NCBI GenBank assembly: GCA_027294635.1
Contig: JAPULR010000137.1
Coordinates: 1-36,127, forward strand
From: Chloroflexota bacterium
Lineage (GTDB): Bacteria > Chloroflexota > Dehalococcoidia > Lucifugimonadales > GCA-2712585
DNA: 36,127 bases
Reading direction: 5' to 3'
Shown here: positions 26,381 through 36,127 of the stretch, piece by piece
Layout of the letters: the number at the start of each line of letters is the position of its first letter
Position numbering within the stretch: the first letter of the stretch is position 1
Program-made: the position numbers and the translations under genes
Notes under the pieces: model-generated
The model's input: the letters and a program-made list of their open reading frames with translations, nothing else
The model's database searches: none
Told to the model about the DNA's origin: nothing

Positions 26381-28602
26381 GCCCCGTGTCCAAAGAAGTC
26401 CTGGATGAGATAGCCCTGACCGAGGAGGAGTACGAGCTTATCGTAGACCTCCTGGGCCGGGAGCCCAACTCCCTGGAGTTGGGAATGTTTGGTGCTCTGT
26501 GGAGCGAGCACTGCGGGTACAAACACTCCAAACCCCTGCTGCGGCTCCTTCCGTCCCAAAGTCCCCGGGTCCTCCTACCGCCGGGTCAGGAGAACGCTGG
26601 GGCGGTGGACATAGGTGATGGGCTGGCCGTAGTGTTCAAGATAGAATCCCACAACCACCCCTCGGCCATAGAGCCCTTCCAGGGGGCAGCCACCGGTGTT
26701 GGGGGCATTGTGCGGGATATTCTGGCCATGGGAGCCAGGCCCATTGCGCTGCTCAACTCCCTTCGCTTTGGCCCCCTTGATGATTCGAGGAATCGCCATC
26801 TCTTCAACGGTGTGGTGGGCGGTATCTCCTGGTACGGCAACTGTATAGGCGTCCCCGACGTGGGCGGCGAGATCGCATTCTCCAAAAGCTATTCGGGCAA
26901 CCCCCTGGTAAACGCCCTGTGCGTGGGCCTGGTGGAGAAGGACAAGCTGACCAGGGCCACGGTGGGAGCCGAGGGCAACTTACTGCTGTTGGCGGGCTCT
27001 GGGACGGGCCGCGACGGGATCCACGGCGCCTCTGGACTGGCGTCTCGCACCTTTGAGGTGGACCAGGAGATGAGGCCCGCGGTGCAGGTAGGGAACCCCT
27101 TTCTGGAGAAAGTCCTCATTGAGGCCTGCCTGGAGGCCGCCAGCACCAAGGGGTTGGTGGGTATTCAGGACCTGGGGGCCGCCGGGCTCACCAGCTCAAC
27201 GGTGGAGGCTGCCGACCGTGGTGGAAGCGGAATCCGCATCGACGTTTCCAAGGTACACAGGCGTGAGGGTGGCATGAACCCTTACGAGGTCATGTTGTCC
27301 GAGTCCCAGGAGCGGATGCTGCTGGTGACCAGCCCCGAAGGTAAAGGGGAACTTGTCAGGGTGCTGGAGAAGTGGGACCTGCCCTGGGTTGAGATGGGCT
27401 GGGTTGAAAAAGGAAACCGGGCGCGTATCTTTGATGGGGAGAAACCGGCGGCAGACCTGCCGGTGAAGGCCCTCACAGAGCCCGAGCTCTATCGCCTTAA
27501 GGGGTCTATGTCTGAGGAGGCCAAGAAGGCTCGCAGCTTCCCGCTGTCGCAGGTGCCTTTGCCCGATAATACTCCAGAGGAAGTGCTGTTGACCCTGCTC
27601 AAGTCCCCAAACATCGCCAGCAAGGAGTACGTTTACCGCCAATACGACAACCAGGTCCAGACCAACACCGTCCTGGTTCCAGGCGCCGCCGACGCCGCCC
27701 TGCTGCGCATTAAGGGCACCAAGAAAGGCATTGCCATCTCCACCGATGGTAATGGCCGCTACTGTTACCTGGACCCCTACCGGGGCGGTGCCATCGCCGT
27801 GGCCGAGGCCTGCCGCAACGTTTCCTGCGTTGGGGCCAGTCCCATAGCCCTCACAGACTGTCTTAATTTTGGCGACCCGGAACGTCCCGAAATCTACTAT
27901 CAGCTGGAGTGGTGCATCAGAGGCATCGCCAGGGCCTGCCGTGCCCTGAACGTGCCGGTGGTCAGCGGCAACGTGAGCCTGTACAACGAGACCCGCGGAG
28001 AGGCGGTGTATCCCACCCCCGTGATAGGTGCCCTGGGGCTGACGGAAGACGTGCAGAAACACGCCACCGCTGGTTTCAAGAATGAAGGAGACCTGGTGAT
28101 CCTGCTGGGAGCCTCCGGCGTGGAGGGCAGGGTTAGCCATCTGGCGGGCAGCGAGTACCTGGAGGTGTACCATGATCTGGTGGTGGGTCGGCCCGCCATA
28201 GATCTGGAGCTGGAGGGTAAGGTCCAGTCCCTCTGCCGCCGTGTTATTACCGAGGGTGTCATAAGCTCGGCCCACGACTGCTCCGACGGTGGTCTGGCCG
28301 TTGCCCTTGCTGAGGCCTGTATATCTGGTGGGCTGGGGTTCAAAGGAAACTTCAGCATCCGAGGCCGGTGGGATGCCGCCCTCTTTGGTGAGGCCCAGTC
28401 GCGTATTGTAGTCTCGCTGCCACCGGGTCGTCTGGCCGATCTTGAACGGCTGGCCGGGGAGTTGGTGGTTCCCGTAGCCGTCTTAGGGATCGTAGAAGGA
28501 GAAAGAATTCGGATTGGTGACATGGTGGACTCGCCCCTATCTGATATTGACCAAGTCTGGCGCAACGGCCTGGAAGAGGCCCTTACCCAGGAGCCTAGAT
28601 GA
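26377..28602 (+). CDS. purL: Phosphoribosylformylglycinamidine synthase subunit II
   Basis: WSEHCGYKHSKPLL, FKIESHNHPSAIEPFQGAATGVGGIVRDI, IQDLGAAGLTSSTVE; 741 aa; ATGA overlap with upstream gene. Confidence 0.96.
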   Translation: MSPVSKEVLDEIALTEEEYELIVDLLGREPNSLELGMFGALWSEHCGYKHSKPLLRLLPSQSPRVLLPPGQENAGAVDIGDGLAVVFKIESHNHPSAIEPFQGAATGVGGIVRDILAMGARPIALLNSLRFGPLDDSRNRHLFNGVVGGISWYGNCIGVPDVGGEIAFSKSYSGNPLVNALCVGLVEKDKLTRATVGAEGNLLLLAGSGTGRDGIHGASGLASRTFEVDQEMRPAVQVGNPFLEKVLIEACLEAASTKGLVGIQDLGAAGLTSSTVEAADRGGSGIRIDVSKVHRREGGMNPYEVMLSESQERMLLVTSPEGKGELVRVLEKWDLPWVEMGWVEKGNRARIFDGEKPAADLPVKALTEPELYRLKGSMSEEAKKARSFPLSQVPLPDNTPEEVLLTLLKSPNIASKEYVYRQYDNQVQTNTVLVPGAADAALLRIKGTKKGIAISTDGNGRYCYLDPYRGGAIAVAEACRNVSCVGASPIALTDCLNFGDPERPEIYYQLEWCIRGIARACRALNVPVVSGNVSLYNETRGEAVYPTPVIGALGLTEDVQKHATAGFKNEGDLVILLGASGVEGRVSHLAGSEYLEVYHDLVVGRPAIDLELEGKVQSLCRRVITEGVISSAHDCSDGGLAVALAEACISGGLGFKGNFSIRGRWDAALFGEAQSRIVVSLPPGRLADLERLAGELVVPVAVLGIVEGERIRIGDMVDSPLSDIDQVWRNGLEEALTQEPR

Positions 28603-29171
28603 ACTGTCTCACCTGTGGCACGGAAAACCCCGCCGGCGCGCAGTTTTGCCAGAGCTGCGGCGTTCCACTGGCCACACCGCCAAGCCTACAGTGCTCCCAG
28701 TGCAATACGTCCAACCCTCCAGAGGCGGCCTTTTGCTCCAACTGCGGGAATCCCCTGGCGCCTTCCCAACGCCCGTCTGAAGCTGGGGCTGTAAGGCAGG
28801 AACCTGCCGTCGAGTACATGGGCTTCTGGATTCGGTTCCTGGCCATGATAGTAGATGGTGTTATCGTATTTATAATAACGATAGTGCTTTCGCTTGCCTT
28901 CCCCTATGTAGGGATCATAGGCGGCTGGGTCTACCACACCCTTTTCATCGGCCTCAGGGGTCAGACTCCCGGAAAGATGGCCCTGGGTATAAAGGTGATA
29001 AATGAGCGGGGCGAGGTGCCTGGGTTGGGTTATGCTGCGCTGAGAGAGATACCCGGGAAAATAATATCGGGGATTGTTATTTTACTGGGCTTTATATGGG
29101 CAGCTTTTGACAGTAGAAAGCAGGCCTGGCACGATAAAATAGCCAGGACCTACGTAGTCAGGGCGCGGTAG
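28599..29171 (+). CDS. Zinc-ribbon and RDD-family membrane protein
   Basis: CLTCGTENPAGAQFCQSCG and CSQCNTSNPPEAAFCSNCG double zinc ribbon, then GFWIRFLAMIVDGVIV...GQTPGKMALGIKVI RDD domain. Confidence 0.88.
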   Translation: MNCLTCGTENPAGAQFCQSCGVPLATPPSLQCSQCNTSNPPEAAFCSNCGNPLAPSQRPSEAGAVRQEPAVEYMGFWIRFLAMIVDGVIVFIITIVLSLAFPYVGIIGGWVYHTLFIGLRGQTPGKMALGIKVINERGEVPGLGYAALREIPGKIISGIVILLGFIWAAFDSRKQAWHDKIARTYVVRAR

Positions 29172-29183
29172 GAACCCTCACCC

Positions 29184-29642
29184 CTAGCTGGATGAGCCTT
29201 CGGGAGGCTGGTCCTCCGGCGCCACTCCCCGGAACCGGTTTAGGGCGGTCTCCAGGTTCTCGTGGAACCGTCTTGGGTCCCAGGGATGCAGGGAAACGGC
29301 CTTGTCGGTACTACGGTGAATCCTGATCTCCGCTCCCAGGGCGTGCCTTTTAACCTCAACGTCGGAAATATCATCAAAAGGGATGATACGCTGTCGGGGC
29401 TTTCCGTAGGTTATTACAAGCTCTTTCTCAAATATATTATAGCGTCGAGGGGCCATGAACCAGTGGACCGCTGCCAGGATCACGCCCGTAGGAAAGAATA
29501 CGGCAAAGCTGGCTGGATCGGGGTCTCCCGGCACCAATAGGAAGAAGGACAAAATAGCCATGATCCATCCCATATAGCCAATACCGCGGGTTAGAAAGTT
29601 GGTGCGGTGGGGCTCGCTATGTAGGGGAAAGGGATCGTCCAT
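29184..29642 (-). CDS. Membrane protein, possible PH-like domain, uncharacterised
   Basis: Two TM segments, then YNIFEKELVITYGKPRQRIIPFDDISDVEVKRHALGAEIRIH. Confidence 0.6.
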   Translation of the reverse strand: MDDPFPLHSEPHRTNFLTRGIGYMGWIMAILSFFLLVPGDPDPASFAVFFPTGVILAAVHWFMAPRRYNIFEKELVITYGKPRQRIIPFDDISDVEVKRHALGAEIRIHRSTDKAVSLHPWDPRRFHENLETALNRFRGVAPEDQPPEGSSS

Positions 29643-29775
29643 GTCGGTATTCTAGCACAGGGATGTAGAGAAGCTAACGTGTGAATACATCTCCAATGCC
29701 CTTCTCGATGCTATGACACCTTCAACTATTTAGGATACAATTCTTGCTTAACATATTACAGGAGCGTAGCCACAG

Positions 29776-32535
29776 ATGACCGAGAGCAGGAAGTATATCT
29801 ACCGTTTCAGCGAGGGCAACGCCCAAATGCGCAACCTGTTGGGGGGCAAAGGAGCTAACCTGTCTGAAATGGTGGGTTTAGGATTACCGGTGCCCCCGGG
29901 GTTTATAATCACTACCGATGTCTCGCTGGAATACTACAAGATTGGCAAGAAGATGCCCGATGGCCTGTGGGAAGACATCCAGGCCCACATGCATGAGCTT
30001 GAGGCTAACGTGGGACGCAAATTGGGCGATGCAAACAACCCTCTGCTGGTATCGGTACGCTCCGGTTCCAGGTTCTCCATGCCCGGTATGATGGACACCA
30101 TTCTCAACCTTGGCGTAAACGACCAGGTGGTGGAGGGTCTTGCCAGGCAAATGAACGACCGTCGGCCCGCTTTCGATGCCTATCGCCGGTTCCTCCAGAT
30201 TTTCGGCGATGTAGCCATGGGGGTCCCCTCCTCCGTCTTCGAAGAAATTTTGGAGGAGTGTAAGAGAAAAGCCGGAGTGCAGCTAGACCACGAGCTAAGC
30301 GTTGACCAACTTGTACCCCTGGTCGATGATTTTAAAAAGGCCATCCTTCAGCACGTCGGAGGGGAAGTTCCCAGCGATCCCTGGGAGCAGCTGAGGCAGG
30401 CGGTGCTGGCTGTATTTGAAAGCTGGAACAATCCCCGTGCCACCGAATATCGAAACTACCGTGGCATTCCCCACGACCTGGGTACGGCAGTTAACATAAT
30501 GGTCATGGTCTTCGGCAATACAGGTAATGACAGCGGTACGGGGGTCCTTTTTACTCGGAATCCAGCCACCGGCGAGCGCCATATTTACGGTGAGTACCTG
30601 GCCAACGCTCAGGGAGAGGATGTGGTGGCGGGGGTTCGCACCCCAGAGCACGTATCTCAGATGGCGTCCATCCACCCGCAGATTTACCAGCAACTGACCG
30701 GCCTAGCCCAGCAGTTGGAGACACATTATCGAGACGTTCAGGACGTTGAGTTTACCGTTGAACGGGGCCGATTGTACCTTTTACAGACTAGAAGCGCCCA
30801 ACGAACCGCCGCCGCGGCGGTACGGGCGGCGGTGGACATGACTGAAGAGAAGTTAATAACCAAAGATGAAGCCATCCAAAGGGTGGACCCTGAGGAGATG
30901 AGCCGGCTCTTGGTGCCTCGGTTTGACGAGCAGGGCCGGGCCGACGCCGTCTCCCAGGGGGCTCTCCTTGCGAGGGGGACCCCCGCTTCTCCTGGTGCGG
31001 CTACGGGCCATGTATATTTTGATGCCACCGAGGCCGCCGAGGCAGGAAAGTCGGGAGAGAGCGTAATCCTGGTTCGCTCTGAGACCAACCCCAATGACAT
31101 CAACGGCATCCTTCAGTCGGTGGGTATCCTCACCAGCCGTGGAGGCACCACCAGCCATGCCGCCGTGGTGACCCGAGGCCTGGGCAAGGTTTGCATAGTT
31201 GGTACCGAGGAGATCAGCTTCAGCCGTGGGGGAGCGTCCTTTGAGGCCCGGGGCCAGGTTGTTCACCAAGGGGATGAGATCAGCATAGACGGCACCACCG
31301 GTGAGGTGTTTCTTGGCAGGATTCCCACGGTAAGCCCCGACCTGGATGAGATGGAGGAGGCCAACCGTCTCCTCTCCTGGGCCGACGAGCGGAGACGATT
31401 GGGAATAATGGCCAACGCCGATACGGAGGCCGATGCCAAGCGAGCCCTCTCCCTTGGAGCGGAGGGCATTGGGCTCTGCCGCACTGAGCACATGTTCCTG
31501 GGGCCGGAGCGGGTGTCCGTGGTCCAGCAGGTCCTCCTCAACGCCGCCGAGGCCGAGCGGTGGGAGAAGGACCACCCGGAGACGGACCTGTCTGTAATGG
31601 GCGACGTGCTGTCGGAAGACGTGCCGCCGGTGGTCCACACCTACTACCGGGCTCTGAATCACCTAGAAGGTCTGCAATTAAAGGACTTCAGGGACATCCT
31701 GGGCGTTATGGGGGACCGGCCCGTCATCATCCGCTTATTGGACGCCCCTCTCCACGAGTTCCTGCCCCGCTACGAGGAGCTGGTAAGTGAGATAGCGGAG
31801 CTCAGGGCCAGCAACGGTTCTTCAGACGCTCTAGCGGAAAAGGAGCGGCTCCTTGACCTTCTGGAGAAGTCCCGGGAGGCCAACCCAATGCTGGGGCATC
31901 GTGGGTGCCGACTGGGGATTACCTTTCCCTCGATATATCGAATGCAGGTTAAGGCCATCATGTCCGCCTGCTGCGACCTGATAGAGCAGGGCCGCTCGGT
32001 GCAGCCGGAAATAATGGTTCCCCTAACCTCTCACGTCAACGAGATGAGCCTCCTGAGGCGGCGACTTACCAAAGTTGCCGATGAGGTGCAGTCAGAACGG
32101 GGCATCAAGGTCTCCTACAAGTTTGGCACGATGATCGAGGTTCCCCGGGCCGCCCTGACCGCTGGCGAGATTGCCGTTGAGTCGGACTTCTTTAGCTTTG
32201 GCACCAACGACCTCACTCAGACCACCTACGGCTACAGCCGCGACGATGCCGAGGGCAAGTTCCTTCGGGCTTACATCGAAGATGGCATTCTGCCAAATGA
32301 CCCCTTTGTTACCATCGACGCCGACGGCGTGGGGGAGCTGATCCGTCTTGGCACCGAGAGGGGCCGTCAGGCTAAGCCCGGCCTGGAGGTAGGGATCTGC
32401 GGTGAGCACGGGGGAGACCCGGCCAGTATAGACTTTTGCCACAGGATGGGGCTGGACTACGTTAGCTCATCCCCCTTTAGGGTGCCCATAGCCCGGTTGG
32501 CTGCCGCACAAGCGGCGTTGAGGGACAGCGCCTAA
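29776..32535 (+). CDS. ppdK: Pyruvate, phosphate dikinase
   Basis: LLGGKGANLSEMVGLGLPVPPGF, GILTSRGGTTSHAAVVTRGLGKVCIVG, FFSFGTNDLTQTTYGYSRDDAEGKFL, ICGEHGGDP; 919 aa. Confidence 0.96.
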   Translation: MTESRKYIYRFSEGNAQMRNLLGGKGANLSEMVGLGLPVPPGFIITTDVSLEYYKIGKKMPDGLWEDIQAHMHELEANVGRKLGDANNPLLVSVRSGSRFSMPGMMDTILNLGVNDQVVEGLARQMNDRRPAFDAYRRFLQIFGDVAMGVPSSVFEEILEECKRKAGVQLDHELSVDQLVPLVDDFKKAILQHVGGEVPSDPWEQLRQAVLAVFESWNNPRATEYRNYRGIPHDLGTAVNIMVMVFGNTGNDSGTGVLFTRNPATGERHIYGEYLANAQGEDVVAGVRTPEHVSQMASIHPQIYQQLTGLAQQLETHYRDVQDVEFTVERGRLYLLQTRSAQRTAAAAVRAAVDMTEEKLITKDEAIQRVDPEEMSRLLVPRFDEQGRADAVSQGALLARGTPASPGAATGHVYFDATEAAEAGKSGESVILVRSETNPNDINGILQSVGILTSRGGTTSHAAVVTRGLGKVCIVGTEEISFSRGGASFEARGQVVHQGDEISIDGTTGEVFLGRIPTVSPDLDEMEEANRLLSWADERRRLGIMANADTEADAKRALSLGAEGIGLCRTEHMFLGPERVSVVQQVLLNAAEAERWEKDHPETDLSVMGDVLSEDVPPVVHTYYRALNHLEGLQLKDFRDILGVMGDRPVIIRLLDAPLHEFLPRYEELVSEIAELRASNGSSDALAEKERLLDLLEKSREANPMLGHRGCRLGITFPSIYRMQVKAIMSACCDLIEQGRSVQPEIMVPLTSHVNEMSLLRRRLTKVADEVQSERGIKVSYKFGTMIEVPRAALTAGEIAVESDFFSFGTNDLTQTTYGYSRDDAEGKFLRAYIEDGILPNDPFVTIDADGVGELIRLGTERGRQAKPGLEVGICGEHGGDPASIDFCHRMGLDYVSSSPFRVPIARLAAAQAALRDSA

Positions 32536-32558
32536 CCCTCCGCCGAGGGGATTCCCAA

Positions 32559-33101
32559 CTAGTGGTGGACCAGTCGTCCCTGGTCTTCCTCAGCCATCTG
32601 GTCTAGCTTGCAGCGGGATGGGTGCCTGGGTTGCGCCGACTTAGCGTGGGGCCTTTTGCCGCGCTTCTGCTTTCGCATCTCCTCTTCCACCATTGTAAAG
32701 TCAAACTTGGAGATGAGGTGCAGGCTGCCCTGGAAGGCCAGGTACCATAGCTCGGGGGTCCAGCGGCGGGTGAAGTCCATTCTGGAGGCGATCTGGTAGG
32801 CGTCGATATACTGGGACCTGTTCAGCACAATGTCCGGCTTGGTTCCTATTCTGTAAGGGAAGTCGCTACTGCCTTCAGTTTTCCAGATAGGGGCGTGGTC
32901 CTCTACCATGGGTGAGGTTACCGTCGCCGTAGCGCCGAAGCAGCGCTCCTGAGAGATATAGAGGAGAACCCGGTCGCCCGGAGTCATCCTCTGTACCTTA
33001 CGACGGTGCTGGGCCACCAGACCCACCATGTCAAAATTTCTCTCTCGTGCTATTTGAAAATTGTCGGGGCTTTTAATAACCAACCAGAAGCTTTTGGCCA
33101 T
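32559..33101 (-). CDS. EVE domain-containing protein
   Basis: MAKSFWLVIKSPDNFQIARERNFDMVGLVAQHRRKVQRMTPGDRVLLYIS... PUA-like EVE fold. Confidence 0.8.
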   Translation of the reverse strand: MAKSFWLVIKSPDNFQIARERNFDMVGLVAQHRRKVQRMTPGDRVLLYISQERCFGATATVTSPMVEDHAPIWKTEGSSDFPYRIGTKPDIVLNRSQYIDAYQIASRMDFTRRWTPELWYLAFQGSLHLISKFDFTMVEEEMRKQKRGKRPHAKSAQPRHPSRCKLDQMAEEDQGRLVHH

Positions 33102-33410
33102 AGTGACACCGAAAACTCATTTACTAGGGTCGATCGTCCCCTTCATTATCCCATAATCTTGTCCAAGGTGTTAATACTCAAAGGAGTTAAGGGCATCATC
33201 TTTCCGACCTTGGCGGTATGTTTATAGCTGAAACCAGTGCCGTATTGAGCCCTTGGTGCACTACCAGGTCTTCACATCTGTACGGGCGCAAGCCGAGCTT
33301 GTGTTACAATCGGATATTCGTAGCCAGGTGTGCTTAGGGTGTAGGAAAGGTTTTTAAATCAACACAAGTCCCCTCCAGAAGAACTTGAGTCCAAGAAATT
33401 AGGGAATAGG

Positions 33411-36127
33411 GTGAATCTGACTAACCGAAAGGGATTGCTAGCCGAACTGTTGGGCCAACGTATCCTGGTGGCCGGCAATGCTAATGGCACCAGGATACAG
33501 GCTCTGGACCTTTCGTCCTCTGACTTCGGAGGGCCGGAATACGAGGGCTGCAACGAGTATCTGAACGTCATCCGGCCTGAGGTTGTAAAGGAGATACACC
33601 GCTCCTACCTGGAGGTGGGTGCGGACATTATTCTGACCAACTCCTTTGGCAGCACCCCACTGGTGCTGGGAGAGTACGGTCTAGCTCACCGCGCCAAAGA
33701 GATCAGCGCTGCCGCGGCCCGCAACGCTCGCGAGGTGGTTGAGGAGTTTTCCACAAAGGAGCACCCTCGCTTCGTCGCCGGCTCCATGGGTCCCACAACC
33801 CGGTCCATATCCGTTACCGGCGGAGTCACCTGGGACGAGCTGGCGGACCACTACTATGTCCAGGCCGCCGGGCTAATAGAGGGGGGCGCAGACTTCCTTC
33901 TGGTGGAGACCTCCCAAGACACGCTGAACGTAAAGGCGGCCCTCACCGCTATCGAGCGTCTGGGGCAGGAGCTAGAGGTGGACATCCCCGTTGCGGTCCA
34001 GTGCACCATTGAGAGCATGGGCACGACCCTGGGGGGACAGGACATTGAAGCCTTCTACACCTCCGTAGCCCACCGAGACCTCCTGTGGATTGGGATGAAC
34101 TGCTCCACGGGGCCGGAGTTTATGCGGGACCACGTGCGTACCATGGCGCGGATCTCCCGGTTTCCGGTGTCGGTCATACCTAACGCCGGTCTCCCGGACG
34201 AGGATGGCAATTATAACGAGACGCCGGAGATGATCTCCCGAACGCTACAGTCATTTGTCCAAGAAGGATGGATCAACGTTATTGGGGGATGCTGCGGCAC
34301 TACCCCCGAGCATATTCGTCTGTTGGTAAAGGTGGCGCAGGAGGGGGTTCCACGGGAGACCGTAGAGCGTCGTGCAACGGTTTTATCGGGCCTTGAGACC
34401 CTTACTGTAGACGAGGATACCCGCCCGGTGCTGGTGGGAGAGCGCACCAATGTCCTTGGAAGCAGGCGGTTCAAGCGCCTCATAGCCGAGGGCAAGTTGG
34501 ACGAGGCCACGGAAATCGGGCGTCACCAGGTCCGGGGAGGAGCACACATTGTAGATGTTTGTCTCCAGGACCCGGACCGAGACGAGCTGGCGGACGTGGT
34601 TAGTTTCCTTGAGGGCCTGGTTCGCAAGGTGAAGGTACCCATCATGCTGGACTCCACAGATGAAGCAGTGCTGTACGAGGCACTCAAGCGCACCCCCGGC
34701 AAAAGCATTATCAACTCCATCAACCTGGAAGACGGCGAGGAGCGCTTTGGGTTGGTGGTACCCCTGGCCCGTCAGTTTGGCGCTGCGCTGGTGGTGGGCT
34801 GCATTGACGATGACAAGCAGCAGGCCCAGGCCGTAACCAGGGAGCGCAAGCTGGCCATTGCCCAACGCTCCCATAAGATCCTCACCGAAAAGTACGGCGT
34901 GAGGCCGGAGGACATCATCTTTGATCCTCTGGTGTTTCCCATCGGGACCGGTGACAAGAACTACATCGGCGCGGGAGTGGAAACCGTCGAGGGCGTCCGA
35001 CTCATCAAGGAAAAGCTGCCCCATGTGAAGACCATCCTGGGCATATCCAACGTATCCTTTGGCTTGCCCCCCGCAGGCCGTGAAGTTCTGAACTCGGTGA
35101 TGCTCTACCACTGCGTTCAGGCCGGTCTGGATATGTCCATCGTCAACACGGAGCGCCTGGTTCGCTACGCCTCCATTCCAGAGGAGGAGCGCCGCCTTGC
35201 CGAAGACCTGATCTGGTGGCGGGGCGACGACCCCATCGCCGCTTTTGCGGACCACTTCAGGGAGCGGAAGGTTGAAAGGTCGGAGTCGGACCGTAAGAAA
35301 CTGCCCCTGGACGAGCGTTTGGCCTCCTGTGTTATTGAGGGAACCAGGGATGGTCTTTTCGAGGACCTGGATGAGGCCATGGCTGCCCGCACGCCTCTGG
35401 AGATAATCAACGGTCCGTTGATGGCCGGCATGGACGAGGTGGGGAGACTCTTCGGTTTAAACCAGCTCATTGTGGCCGAGGTGCTTGGTTCGGCGGAGAC
35501 GATGAAGGCCGCCGTGTCGTACCTGGAGCCCCACATGGAGAAGAGCGATGCGGCTAAGCGGGGCACCATTGTTCTGGCCACGGTAAAGGGAGACGTCCAT
35601 GACATTGGGAAGAACCTGGTGGACATCATCCTGTCCAATAACGGCTACAAGGTCATCAACCTGGGGATCAAGGTGCCGCCGCAGGACCTGATCCAGGCCT
35701 ACCGTGACCATGTGCCAGACATCATTGGGCTTTCCGGCCTGCTGGTTAAGTCGGCCCAGATGATGGTGGAGACGGTCCGAGACCTCCGCGACGCCGAGGT
35801 GGACTGTCCCATTCTTGTGGGCGGGGCCGCCCTTACCAACCGTTTCACCCGCCTTCGCATCGCACCGGGGTATGAGGGATTGGTGGGCTACGCCAAAGAC
35901 GCCATGACGGGCCTGGCTCTGGCCAACCGCCTCCGTGACCCCCAGGAGTTTGAGAAGCTCAAAGCCTCAATCCGGGAGGAGGCCGCAGCCCTTGAAGCCG
36001 CCGAGGCGGCGAAGCGGGAGACCCAAAGAGACCTGGTGGCGCCGGAGCGTCCGAGAGCGGTGGTTACTCCTGTGGAGAAGGTGCCCGCGCCCCCAGACCT
36101 GAGGATGCACCCCATCAAGGACTACGA
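33411..36127 (+). CDS. metH: Cobalamin-dependent methionine synthase, truncated by window end
   Basis: GTG 33411, open frame to window end (so absent from the ORF list): DFGGPEYEGCNEYL, VIGGCCGTTPEH (Zn site), pterin domain VGERTNVLGSRRF, B12 domain TVKGDVHDIGKNLVDIILSNNGYKVINLG. Confidence 0.93.
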   Translation, partial: MNLTNRKGLLAELLGQRILVAGNANGTRIQALDLSSSDFGGPEYEGCNEYLNVIRPEVVKEIHRSYLEVGADIILTNSFGSTPLVLGEYGLAHRAKEISAAAARNAREVVEEFSTKEHPRFVAGSMGPTTRSISVTGGVTWDELADHYYVQAAGLIEGGADFLLVETSQDTLNVKAALTAIERLGQELEVDIPVAVQCTIESMGTTLGGQDIEAFYTSVAHRDLLWIGMNCSTGPEFMRDHVRTMARISRFPVSVIPNAGLPDEDGNYNETPEMISRTLQSFVQEGWINVIGGCCGTTPEHIRLLVKVAQEGVPRETVERRATVLSGLETLTVDEDTRPVLVGERTNVLGSRRFKRLIAEGKLDEATEIGRHQVRGGAHIVDVCLQDPDRDELADVVSFLEGLVRKVKVPIMLDSTDEAVLYEALKRTPGKSIINSINLEDGEERFGLVVPLARQFGAALVVGCIDDDKQQAQAVTRERKLAIAQRSHKILTEKYGVRPEDIIFDPLVFPIGTGDKNYIGAGVETVEGVRLIKEKLPHVKTILGISNVSFGLPPAGREVLNSVMLYHCVQAGLDMSIVNTERLVRYASIPEEERRLAEDLIWWRGDDPIAAFADHFRERKVERSESDRKKLPLDERLASCVIEGTRDGLFEDLDEAMAARTPLEIINGPLMAGMDEVGRLFGLNQLIVAEVLGSAETMKAAVSYLEPHMEKSDAAKRGTIVLATVKGDVHDIGKNLVDIILSNNGYKVINLGIKVPPQDLIQAYRDHVPDIIGLSGLLVKSAQMMVETVRDLRDAEVDCPILVGGAALTNRFTRLRIAPGYEGLVGYAKDAMTGLALANRLRDPQEFEKLKASIREEAAALEAAEAAKRETQRDLVAPERPRAVVTPVEKVPAPPDLRMHPIKDY

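Noticed and set aside
27196-28275. 359-aa minus-strand ORF
   Set aside because: Antisense to purL; no recognisable domain.
30853-31662. 269-aa minus-strand ORF
   Set aside because: Antisense to ppdK.
33180-33410. Cobalamin or SAM riboswitch upstream of metH
   Set aside because: No B12-box (GCCACTG) or SAM-box pattern recognised; only a possible TACAAT -10 at 33305-33310.
34383-35255. 290-aa minus-strand ORF
   Set aside because: Antisense to the open metH frame, which has clear conserved motifs.
1-36127. CRISPR arrays, tRNA/rRNA genes, transposases, prophage or known defence systems
   Set aside because: None recognised on either strand. The EVE-domain gene is isolated and gives no defence-island context.

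Overview
The window is a gene-dense, high-GC bacterial chromosomal segment. Gene content and protein style suggest Chloroflexota (Dehalococcoidia/SAR202-like), which is an inference. It carries mostly housekeeping genes: hsp20, thrC-NIL-MoaD, tgt, a TSUP permease, endonuclease V, prfB (with a programmed frameshift), dcd-ribD-ribE-ribBA, a SIMPL protein, an NHL/amidohydrolase/cyclase catabolic block, an ECF sigma/anti-sigma pair, an alpha/beta hydrolase, lepB, an ino1-PimA-like GT-CDP-alcohol phosphotransferase cluster, ribH, yqeY, purQ-(broken EamA)-purL, zinc-ribbon/RDD, ppdK, EVE and the 5' part of metH. The most notable signal is at 23013-23711. A two-domain thioredoxin-fold (protein disulfide oxidoreductase-like) gene has an in-frame UGA exactly where the first Cys of the second CxxC motif should be (VTPS-U-QYCP). 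A bacterial-SECIS-like hairpin with an AGGUU loop lies about 21 nt downstream, so this is a strong candidate selenoprotein that is split in the ORF track. Other items are a prfB frameshift site without the usual internal Shine-Dalgarno, a ThrC/NIL/MoaD sulfur-carrier cassette, a phosphatidylinositol-type lipid cluster outside Actinobacteria, an alpha/beta hydrolase with a Glu nucleophile, nested REP-like repeats, and a frame-disrupted EamA gene inside a purine operon. No CRISPR array, tRNA/rRNA gene or transposase was recognised.
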